54,464 bases of DNA from the NCBI GenBank assembly GCA_015487555.1, contig WFPK01000015.1, forward strand, positions 1 through 54,464, read 5' to 3'. Below, one piece after another: positions 1 to 6,686 of this stretch. The DNA is from Phycisphaerales bacterium (GTDB lineage Bacteria; Planctomycetota; Phycisphaerae; Phycisphaerales; UBA1924). Under the pieces are notes generated by a model. That model saw nothing but the letters and a program-made list of their open reading frames with translations, did not search any database and was not told the origin of the DNA. Position 1 is the stretch's first letter, and each line of letters starts with the position of its first letter. A program made the position numbers and the translations under genes.

Positions 1-660
1 CGAGGCCCATTCCGATGGTGCGCCTTGTCGGGCGATCCGATGGACATCTACAAAACCGACTACGCCCTCTTGCAACTCTTCCCCAAAGGCGACGGCGGGT
101 ACAACGACCGACTCCACAACTGGCTCCTGGGGTGCCATGCCAATCCGGAAGCATTGCTCGCAGGTGATTTCAGAAACTGTAAACCCAAGTTCGCCTTCCA
201 AGGCTTGCCGTGTCGAATCTGCTGGTTCGGGCTCGGCGAACGCGACAAGGCCGGGCTGCTCTTCAACAACATGGTCCAAGCCAACGCCGTCTCCGCCCCA
301 ATCGTCATCGGACGCGACCACCTCGACTGCGGCTCGGTCGCTTCGCCCAACCGCGAAACCGAATCCATGAAAGACGGCACCGATGCGGTTTCCGATTGGC
401 CTTTGCTCAACTTCGCGGTCAATATCGCCTCAGGCGCGAGCTGGGTCAGCTTCCACCACGGCGGCGGCGTCGGGATCGGATTCTCCCAACACGCCGGGCA
501 AGTCATCGTCGCCGACGGCACACCCGAAGCGGCCAAACGCCTTGAACGCGTCCTCAAGAACGACCCGATGATGGGCATCTTCCGCCACGCCGATGCTGGC
601 TACGAAGAAGCGATCCAATGCGGCAAGGATCAAGGCGTCGATATCCCGATGAGCAAATAA
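1..660 (+). CDS. hutU: Urocanate hydratase, C-terminal part (cut by window start)
   Basis: Urocanate hydratase converts urocanate to imidazolone propionate in cytosolic histidine breakdown. The reading frame is open from base 1, where it reads [13 protein letters not shown], matching the interior of the family, so the true start lies upstream. About 219 residues are visible. Family signatures are GLPCRICW (its Cys is believed to be the essential one, by family knowledge), [26 protein letters not shown] and the NAD-site loop [15 protein letters not shown]. The stretch between QLFP and FQGLP is about 37 residues, longer than the roughly 20 I expect for the family. hutG follows 7 bases after the stop. 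Confidence 0.96.
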   Translation, partial: RGPFRWCALSGDPMDIYKTDYALLQLFPKGDGGYNDRLHNWLLGCHANPEALLAGDFRNCKPKFAFQGLPCRICWFGLGERDKAGLLFNNMVQANAVSAPIVIGRDHLDCGSVASPNRETESMKDGTDAVSDWPLLNFAVNIASGASWVSFHHGGGVGIGFSQHAGQVIVADGTPEAAKRLERVLKNDPMMGIFRHADAGYEEAIQCGKDQGVDIPMSK

Positions 661-667
661 AAATCCC

Positions 668-1543
668 ATGACCAACAACTCCCTCAACCCGGTTTCTTGG
701 GGCACCATCCCATCCTCCAAGTTCGCATCGCTGATCCGATCCGAACCCGCCGGCTGCCAGATCGCGCTCATCGGGCTCCCCGACGACACCGGCGTGCAAC
801 TCAACAACGGCAGACCCGGCGCCAAAGAAGGACCGGCAGCCTTTCGCAAAGCACTCGCCAAATACGGCGTCGCCAAGCCCAGCGGGTGGGATTGGCCAAC
901 GGTTTTCGATGCCGGCGATGTCGATGTCGTCCCCGGGGATCTCCACGAAACCCATCGCCGCGTCACGCAAGCGGTCAAATCATTGCTCGACCTCGGGCTC
1001 TTCCCCATCGCCATCGGCGGCGGGCACGATCTCACCTTCCCCTTCGTCCGAGCACTCGCTGAGCACTTTGGCCCACTGGCCGGGGTCTACTTCGACGCCC
1101 ACCTCGATGTCCGCGAAACCGACGGCTCAGGAATGCCCTTTCGCAAACTCCTCGAAACCGGAGCTGCCAAGTCCATGCGGCTTCACGGATTCGACCCCAA
1201 CGCCAACTCGACCGAGCATGTCCAATGGTTCCAAGCCCACGGCGGGCACATCGCTGACAACCTCGATCACGACGATCCCTGGCCCACCGATCCCACCTTC
1301 GTCTCGCTCGATCTTGATGTCATCGACCAAGCCCACGCCCCGGGTGTCAGCGCCCACAATGCCTGCGGGTGGTCAAGCGCGCAGGCCGAGTCATGGGTGC
1401 TTCAGGCCGGGCGAAATCCATTGGTCCGATGCTTTGATATCATGGAACTCTCGCCGCCCTATGACCGCGACGATCGAACCGCTCGGCTCGCAGCTCGTAT
1501 GCTTCTTACCTTCTTGCGTGGCTACTCGGAGCGTTCAGCATGA
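668..1543 (+). CDS. hutG: Formimidoylglutamase (arginase family)
   Basis: This 291-residue enzyme belongs to the ureohydrolase (arginase/agmatinase) fold. Its place between hutU and hutI points to hydrolysis of N-formimidoyl-glutamate to glutamate and formamide. The two-metal ligands expected for the family are all visible: His120 in GGGHDLT, Asp143/His145/Asp147 in DAHLD, and Asp215/Asp217 in SLDLDVID. Length is normal for HutG. The start ATG sits 7 bases after the hutU stop, and the stop overlaps the hutI start by 4 bases (ATGA), so translation is probably coupled. Function is inferred from the fold and the operon. Confidence 0.93.
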   Translation: MTNNSLNPVSWGTIPSSKFASLIRSEPAGCQIALIGLPDDTGVQLNNGRPGAKEGPAAFRKALAKYGVAKPSGWDWPTVFDAGDVDVVPGDLHETHRRVTQAVKSLLDLGLFPIAIGGGHDLTFPFVRALAEHFGPLAGVYFDAHLDVRETDGSGMPFRKLLETGAAKSMRLHGFDPNANSTEHVQWFQAHGGHIADNLDHDDPWPTDPTFVSLDLDVIDQAHAPGVSAHNACGWSSAQAESWVLQAGRNPLVRCFDIMELSPPYDRDDRTARLAARMLLTFLRGYSERSA

Positions 1544-2763
1544 GCCAGACCGATCACCCCATCGCCATCATCAACGCCCGCCTGCTCACCATGAGCGATG
1601 GCGATCGCCCGCGCCGAGGCGAGCAGATGCGCAATCTCGCCCCGATCGACGCCGCGACCGTCCTCATCGAGGCGGGCACGATCTCCCAGCTCGGCACCGA
1701 GGTCGATGTCCCCGATGATGCCGAGATGATCGACGCTTCGGGTCGCGTGGTGATGCCCGGGTTTGTTGATTGCCATACCCACGCCTGCTGGGCTGGCGAT
1801 CGGCTCGATGAGTGGGAACAAAAGCAACGCGGGGCAACCTATCTCGAAATCCTCAAAGCCGGCGGCGGGATCATGTCCACCGTCAACGCCGTCCGCAACG
1901 CATCCATCGCCCAGCTCGCCGAGTCCTTGCTCGTCCGGCTCAACTGGATGCTCCGCGAAGGCACCACAACCTGCGAGGTCAAATCCGGGTACGGCTTATC
2001 GACCGCTGACGAACTCAAAATGCTCGACGCCATTGCACTGGCAAGCGAAACCTGGCCCGGACAAATCTCCCCCACCGCCTGCATCGGGCACGCCAAAGAC
2101 TCCAGCGTCGCCGACTTCGTGAAACAAACCATCGAAGAAACCCTCCCCGCAGTCCACGAGAAATACCAGGGCATCACCATCGACGCCTACACCGAAGACG
2201 GCGCGTGGTCGGTTGATGAAACCGTCGAACTATTCCAAGCTGCCAAAGCACTCGGGCACCCGCTGCGCATCCATGCCGACCAGTTCAACGCGCTGGGCAT
2301 GGTCGAAGCCGCGATCGAACTTGGCGCACTGAGCGTCGATCACCTCGAAGCCACCAAACCCGAATCACTCGCCCGGCTCGCCCAATCAAGCACGATGGGC
2401 GTGATGCTCCCGTGTTCGGGGTTCCATGTCGATGGACGCTACGCCGACGGGCGATCATTCATCGACGCGGGTGGCGCGCTGGCCATCGCAACGAATATCA
2501 ACCCCGGCTCCGCGCCCTGCGGCTCAATGCCCATGAGCATCGCCCTCGCTGTCCGTAACCTCGGCATCACCGCCAGCGAAGCGATCACCGCCTCGACCAT
2601 CAACGGAGCGCATTTGTTGGGGTTCACCGACATCGGCGCCATCGAAATCGGCAAACGCGCCGACCTCATCATGCTCCGCCACACCGACGAACGCCAACTC
2701 GGCTACACCTTCGGCGGCAACCCCGTCGATGCCGTCATCTGCAACGGCCAGATTGTGAACTAA
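1540..2763 (+). CDS. hutI: Imidazolonepropionase
   Basis: Amidohydrolase of 407 residues that opens the imidazolone ring to give N-formimidoyl-glutamate, the substrate of HutG. The metal-binding motif HTH is at residues 79-81 (GFVDCHTHACW), and the later ligands His245 (HADQFN) and His268 (VDHLE) are present. One oddity: the position normally written TD.NPGS in this family reads TNINPGS here, so the expected metal/catalytic Asp appears as Asn319. The start overlaps the hutG stop in ATGA. It is the last gene of the hut operon seen here and is followed by a palindromic repeat rather than a classical terminator. Confidence 0.93.
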   Translation: MSQTDHPIAIINARLLTMSDGDRPRRGEQMRNLAPIDAATVLIEAGTISQLGTEVDVPDDAEMIDASGRVVMPGFVDCHTHACWAGDRLDEWEQKQRGATYLEILKAGGGIMSTVNAVRNASIAQLAESLLVRLNWMLREGTTTCEVKSGYGLSTADELKMLDAIALASETWPGQISPTACIGHAKDSSVADFVKQTIEETLPAVHEKYQGITIDAYTEDGAWSVDETVELFQAAKALGHPLRIHADQFNALGMVEAAIELGALSVDHLEATKPESLARLAQSSTMGVMLPCSGFHVDGRYADGRSFIDAGGALAIATNINPGSAPCGSMPMSIALAVRNLGITASEAITASTINGAHLLGFTDIGAIEIGKRADLIMLRHTDERQLGYTFGGNPVDAVICNGQIVN

Positions 2764-2764
2764 C

Positions 2765-2854
2765 GGGTGCCGTGGCTTGACCGTCTTCGGCAAGCCATGT
2801 CTTGGATACTCGGCAAGAGCACTGCTTGCTGAAGACGGTCAAGCAGTGGCACCC
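2765..2854. repeat. REP-like inverted repeat, family B copy 1
   Basis: The gap between the convergent hutI and elbB genes is filled by two inverted arms: 2765-2794 begins GGGTGCCGTGGCTTGACC, and 2825-2854 ends in CAGTGGCACCC. They match over about 30 bases with 4 mismatches and are separated by about 30 bases. The same arm sequence recurs at 48519-48607. The repeat could act as a bidirectional 3' stem-loop for both genes. Confidence 0.85.
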
Positions 2855-2861
2855 AGATCAA

Positions 2862-3515
2862 TCATCCAATCCGCTCGGCAATGTTCTCCACCAATGCGCT
2901 GATCCCCGCGAACACCTGCGCCGGGTTCTTCGCTTCCATATACGCCGGCGTCGAGACGATATTGAGCGCATCATCGACAACGATCTCTTGAGCATCAGCC
3001 TCGACATGCGTTGCGCCCGTTGCGTTGATGGCCAAGGCTGTTCCCGCATCATGCCCGATCGTCACCTTGACCTGCTTGTCGCCAAAGACCTTGGCCCCCA
3101 GCGCAGGGGCGATGCACATCAACCCGATCGGCTTGCCCGCATCGTTGGCCTCTTTGAGCACCCGCTCGACTTGCGGATCGACCGAGCAATCCGCACCATC
3201 AAAGGCAAAGGTACACAAGTTCTTCGCTGCTCCGAATCCGCCGGGCAGGAAGAAGGCGTCGTAGTCGGTACCTTTGACATCCTTGAGATTGACAATCTCG
3301 CCTCGCGCAATCCGGGCGGACTCAACAAGCACATTGCGTTTTTCACCCGTCGGCTCGCCGGTGCAATGATCGATCACCGTAAGCTCGCAATCGGGAGCCA
3401 TGCACTGATATTCGATCCCTCGCTGCGCCAGCGCGATCAGCGTCGCCGAGGCTTCTTGGATCTCTGAACCGTCAAACACACCACATCCGGAAAGAATGAC
3501 ACCAACCTTGCTCAT
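2862..3515 (-). CDS. elbB: ElbB/YhbL-type glyoxalase (DJ-1/PfpI superfamily)
   Basis: The 217-residue protein resembles E. coli ElbB along its whole length: KVGVILSGCGVFDGSEIQE at the N-terminus, LPGGFGAAKNL in the middle, and the nucleophile-elbow cysteine in MCIAPA (about residue 134). The family is a class I glutamine amidotransferase-like fold. E. coli ElbB was named for isoprenoid biosynthesis and shows glyoxalase III-like activity, so detoxification of reactive aldehydes is the best guess. The ATG at 3515 is preferred because AAGGAG lies 6 bases upstream; a GTG codon directly before it is also in frame. An FMN reductase gene lies 28 bases upstream on the same strand and is probably co-transcribed. 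Confidence 0.93.
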   Translation of the reverse strand: MSKVGVILSGCGVFDGSEIQEASATLIALAQRGIEYQCMAPDCELTVIDHCTGEPTGEKRNVLVESARIARGEIVNLKDVKGTDYDAFFLPGGFGAAKNLCTFAFDGADCSVDPQVERVLKEANDAGKPIGLMCIAPALGAKVFGDKQVKVTIGHDAGTALAINATGATHVEADAQEIVVDDALNIVSTPAYMEAKNPAQVFAGISALVENIAERIG

Positions 3516-3543
3516 CACACGCTCCTTTCAAGAGTGCATGATT

Positions 3544-4149
3544 CTACCCCTCGTTCTGGCCCGCATTCTTGATCGCGTTGGTCATCTCGAACACCGCCAG
3601 CCCAACCCCCTTGGCCATCGTCGCAGCCCGCTCATCCTTGAGGTTCCCGTCATCATCAAACGCCTCATGCGCCACGCCAAGGGCATATTCTGTCGGCACA
3701 ACGACCATCTGCAGCCGAGTCAAAATCTGGCGGACATGACTCAGCCCGGTCAGCCCACCCATCGCGCCCGGCGAAGCAGAAAGCAATCCGCACACCTTCC
3801 CCCTAAAGCACGCCAAAGGCTTCTCACCCTCCGCGGGGCTCGATGCCCAATCAATCGCATTCTTGAGTGCCCCCGAGAGTGAGCCGTTGTATTCGGGCGA
3901 TGCGACCAATACCGCATCCGCTGCGCTCAGCCGCTTTTTCAACTCAACTGCACCCGCAGGAAAACCATCCGCTGCGATCACATCTTCACAGAACAAAGGC
4001 AGGTTCAACTCACGCAATACAATTTCATCAATCTCGATGTCCCCGATGCCCGCCATGTACGAACCGACAAACCGCACGAGCGAAGTGTTCAATGAATCCT
4101 GACGCAAGCTCCCTGAGAGCATCGCAACGCGAAGAATCGGATCTGCCAT
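3544..4149 (-). CDS. NADPH-dependent FMN reductase family protein
   Basis: A flavodoxin-fold protein of 201 residues. The N-terminal strand and phosphate loop read VAMLSGSLRQDSLN, and the family motif SPEYNGSLSGALKNAIDW lies near residue 85, as in azoreductase/ChrR/ArsH-like quinone and chromate reductases. It should bind FMN and reduce quinones or similar acceptors with NAD(P)H; the physiological substrate cannot be read from sequence. GAGGAG upstream of the ATG supports the start. It precedes elbB on the same strand, and the pairing of a flavin reductase with a glyoxalase-like protein suggests an electrophile or oxidative stress role (inference). Confidence 0.9.
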   Translation of the reverse strand: MADPILRVAMLSGSLRQDSLNTSLVRFVGSYMAGIGDIEIDEIVLRELNLPLFCEDVIAADGFPAGAVELKKRLSAADAVLVASPEYNGSLSGALKNAIDWASSPAEGEKPLACFRGKVCGLLSASPGAMGGLTGLSHVRQILTRLQMVVVPTEYALGVAHEAFDDDGNLKDERAATMAKGVGLAVFEMTNAIKNAGQNEG

Positions 4150-4223
4150 ACGGAAAAACTCCTCGAGCCTGGTTCACAGTGAGCCAAACTCTACGCCCAT
4201 GCCACACCTGTTTTGGGCCCAAA

Positions 4224-4249
4224 GAAAAAAACCCAGCCCAAGGCCGGGT
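4224..4249 (-). terminator. Rho-independent terminator
   Basis: Read on the minus strand, ACCCGGCC-TTG-GGCTGGGT forms an 8-bp stem with one G-U pair and is followed at once by six T. It lies about 30 bases after the stop of the small secreted protein gene (4277-4756) and would end that transcript. Confidence 0.85.
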
Positions 4250-4276
4250 CGATTGCAAACGATACAACCGGATGTT

Positions 4277-4756
4277 TTAGTCGTAATACCCCCATCCGAT
4301 CGCGCGCCGGACCCCATGAATGCCTTTGCCTCGTCCGTGAGGATATGCGTTGTAACCATGTGACCTGCGAAGCGAGATCGAAAGCTCGCCATAGTAGTCG
4401 TCCCAATCAAACCGGGCACGATACCGTCCTTGGCCCCACCGCACATGAGGCCGATAGTGCCCGTAATCTACACGAAGGCATCCATTGCTGACCCATGCGT
4501 CATACCCCGCTTTGCGAAATGCCCTTGCGATCTGGCGAAGCATCGGGCGATCAGAGCGGATCCGGGTGGAATACCCATCAATCGTTATACGCCCAGCGTA
4601 TCGGGATTCATTGTGATCGCACGAAGCGGTGTGCCGATGACGGCTTCGATCATACCCACGATCACTCGATGCACTGGCGATTGATGAGGTGCCTCCGATC
4701 ACGATCAGGGCACTGATCAAGGCAGCTTTGACGATTTGATTGGATTGGCGTGTCAT
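4277..4756 (-). CDS. Small secreted protein, unknown function
   Basis: I do not recognise this protein. From the ATG at 4756 it has 159 residues. That start is preferred over an in-frame ATG 15 bases upstream because AAGGAG sits 6-7 bases before it. Residues 1 to about 30 form a Sec signal peptide (basic start, KAALISALIVIGG core, ASA end). The mature part is rich in Arg, His and Tyr, has two Cys, and contains a compact middle segment (ITIDGYSTRIRSDRP then QIARAFRKAGYDAWV) that could be a small alpha/beta fold. A good terminator follows. It stands alone as a transcription unit and is divergent from the TPR gene at 5005. Confidence 0.75.
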   Translation of the reverse strand: MTRQSNQIVKAALISALIVIGGTSSIASASSDRGYDRSRHRHTASCDHNESRYAGRITIDGYSTRIRSDRPMLRQIARAFRKAGYDAWVSNGCLRVDYGHYRPHVRWGQGRYRARFDWDDYYGELSISLRRSHGYNAYPHGRGKGIHGVRRAIGWGYYD

Positions 4757-4907
4757 GATGGTCTCCTTCATATCTGTATGGGCTGAATCACCTGCTCAGC
4801 CTGCTGCGAAGAAACCCCATATGTTTGTGACAACTGACTTCGTGCCAGAAGAATTTTCTTTCCAACCCCCTCTCAGGCTCTAAAATCGCCCATCAAAAAG
4901 AAATATG

Positions 4908-4936
4908 CCTGTATTTCAGGGTTTTCTGTCAGAAAA
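4908..4936. promoter_or_regulatory. Adjacent palindromes, candidate operator
   Basis: Two palindromes lie side by side in the AT-rich divergent region upstream of the TPR/sigma-like pair: CCTG-TATTT-CAGG at 4908-4920 and the perfect TTTTCTG-T-CAGAAAA at 4922-4936. Their position between divergent genes suggests a protein-binding site. No regulator is identified. Confidence 0.4.
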
Positions 4937-5004
4937 TGGGGCACAAATCGGTTGAACGAGAAGAAGGTATGGTGCGAAGAGGACATCAACCCGCCGGAGG
5001 TCAT

Positions 5005-5718
5005 ATGAGCCAGTCATCATTCAAAGATCAGTTCACCGGGCAATCCAACGACCAGATCACCACCACGATCGTCACCAGCTCTTCTCATGACGAGCTTTCC
5101 CCGATCGAATCGGCCATCATGGATTGCTGCAATACGCTCCACGAAGCCCACGATCGGCGTGACCAACTCACCATCCGCGAGGTCAACGCCCAGCTTGAAA
5201 AACTCCTCGACCGCTACGACCAAACCGATGGCGAGCACCACCCCAACCCCGCATGGGCACGGGCAAATCAACGCGCCCTGGCCTTGAGCGCGATGGGCAA
5301 GATCGACCAGGCCATCCGATTAGAACTCACCGCCCTCAAATACGCCGATACCCCACGCCGACAAGAAATCTCGTATGGCAACCTCGCCGACCGATGCCTG
5401 CGTCTGGGCGAAGCCGACCGCGCGGTCGAGTTCTTCCTCGATGCGATCAATGCGAACCCTGAATCCGTCCCCGTACTCATCACCGGCGCCCATTCGCTCT
5501 TTGAAGCCGGGTACATCGAGCAGGCCGACACGATCTTCAAGACCTTCCTCGACAACCCCAAACTGCTTACTCCAAGCTCCGAACTTGGCGCCTATCTCGA
5601 TTGCGATGTCCGCACCCGCAACCTATGCGAATATCTCCCATCGTTGGCTGCGTTGTACAACCGCTGGATCTCCATGAATGCCCACTCGTTCAAGTCGTCG
5701 AAGGGAGATCAGCAATGA
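5005..5718 (+). CDS. TPR-repeat protein, cytosolic
   Basis: This 237-residue protein has no signal peptide or membrane segment. Residues about 83-185 contain helix pairs of TPR type (WARANQRALALSAMGKIDQA, NLADRCLRLGEADRAVEFFL, AHSLFEAGYIEQADTIFKTF). TPR domains bind peptides or partner proteins. The ATG at 5005 is chosen because GGAGG lies 4 bases before it; in-frame starts at 4936 and 4969 would add 23 or 12 residues and overlap an upstream palindrome. Its stop overlaps the next start (ATGA at 5715-5718), so it is probably the partner or regulator of the sigma-like membrane protein that follows. The exact role is unknown. Confidence 0.8.
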   Translation: MSQSSFKDQFTGQSNDQITTTIVTSSSHDELSPIESAIMDCCNTLHEAHDRRDQLTIREVNAQLEKLLDRYDQTDGEHHPNPAWARANQRALALSAMGKIDQAIRLELTALKYADTPRRQEISYGNLADRCLRLGEADRAVEFFLDAINANPESVPVLITGAHSLFEAGYIEQADTIFKTFLDNPKLLTPSSELGAYLDCDVRTRNLCEYLPSLAALYNRWISMNAHSFKSSKGDQQ

Positions 5719-6521
5719 GCCCCCAAGACCACGACCAGTTCTGGCAGCTCTACGAGCGCAAAGCCCGCCAACCCATCGAACGCGCCTGCCTCTACGCATC
5801 GCGCACCAAGACCGACTCGACGATGGACATCGCCGACATGGTGGCGTGGATCGACACCCGAATCTGGACGATGCTCGAAAAATCGGCCTGGCCGACCTTC
5901 CACGATGATCCGACCCCAGAGCAGGCGATCGACCGCATCATCAAGCACAGCTCGACGCTCGCCCGGTGGGCGTATCTGGGCTTGTGCCGATCGCACTTCC
6001 GTCGGCTTGAGAACCGCGCCAACTACATGGGAGGCATGTCGCGCGCCCAACGCCTCTCGATGGCCTGCTCCGTCGATGCCAAGATCGAAAAGCGCGAAGA
6101 ACTCGATTCCGCCATCGCCTTGTTGCGTAAGTCCTTGACAGCCAACGAGAAGCAGAAACTCGCTGCCTCATGGATCGACAAGGCCGACCGCTCTCGCGTG
6201 GCCCTTGTCCTGGGGGCGACCCGCAAGGAAGACGATCGGCTCATCACCAAGGTTTCAGGGCAAGCCATGAACGAGAATGCAGTCCAGCAGATGCGTTCTC
6301 GCGCCCGCAGGCGCGCTCAGGAGGTCCTCAACGCTGCGAGCAAACTCCCTGTCTTCCTGTTTGCCGGGATATTGATCGTGGCTGTCGGACTCAGTTCTGC
6401 GCCAGTTGAAGCTGGCGAACAATCCGGTGGACGACGCGGCATGACGAGTCCCGCCGTGCAGGACGCCGTTGTTCAATCTGCCATCATCCCAGGCGAGCAA
6501 TCCGGTGGGCGAAAGCCATAG
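5715..6521 (+). CDS. Divergent sigma-70-like protein with C-terminal membrane anchor
   Basis: The 268-residue product has no clear named family, but its layout resembles an ECF sigma factor. Residues 8-53 look like region 2 (FWQLYERKA, then DIADMVAWIDTRIW, comparable to the usual DAEDLVQE.FLRLW). Residues 82-103 (LARWAYLGLCRSHFRRLENR) resemble region 2.4. Residues 125-205 resemble region 4, ending in the recognition-helix-like NENAVQQMRSRARRRAQEVL. A hydrophobic helix follows at 211-229, then a short tail with GEQSGGR twice (234-240 and 260-266). AAGGGAG precedes the ATG by 7 bases. A membrane-tethered transcription factor is my inference; a non-DNA-binding relative is possible. Confidence 0.7.
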   Translation: MSPQDHDQFWQLYERKARQPIERACLYASRTKTDSTMDIADMVAWIDTRIWTMLEKSAWPTFHDDPTPEQAIDRIIKHSSTLARWAYLGLCRSHFRRLENRANYMGGMSRAQRLSMACSVDAKIEKREELDSAIALLRKSLTANEKQKLAASWIDKADRSRVALVLGATRKEDDRLITKVSGQAMNENAVQQMRSRARRRAQEVLNAASKLPVFLFAGILIVAVGLSSAPVEAGEQSGGRRGMTSPAVQDAVVQSAIIPGEQSGGRKP

Positions 6522-6621
6522 GGTTTTCCTCAATACATAAAAGTTGGACACCTTTTTGTATCGACGCGGAATACTTCACGCATCAAGCATGTATACCTCC
6601 ATATACATTGCCCCCCTCTTC

Positions 6622-6663
6622 GGCGGGTGTAGCGCCTTGTGGTCTGCACCCGCCTTCTTTTTT
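6622..6663 (+). terminator. Rho-independent terminator
   Basis: GGCGGGTGTAG (6622-6632) pairs with CTGCACCCGCC (6644-6654) through an 11-bp stem with one G-U pair, followed by a T-rich run to 6663. It ends the TPR/sigma-like transcript about 100 bases after its stop codon. Confidence 0.9.
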
Positions 6664-6686
6664 GGCCCGACTCAAATCGACACCCA

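Noticed and set aside
6534-6561. Imperfect ATACA...TGTAT stem downstream of the sigma-like gene as a terminator
   Set aside because: It has an unpaired base and no T-tract after the stem; the hairpin at 6622-6663 is a much better terminator.
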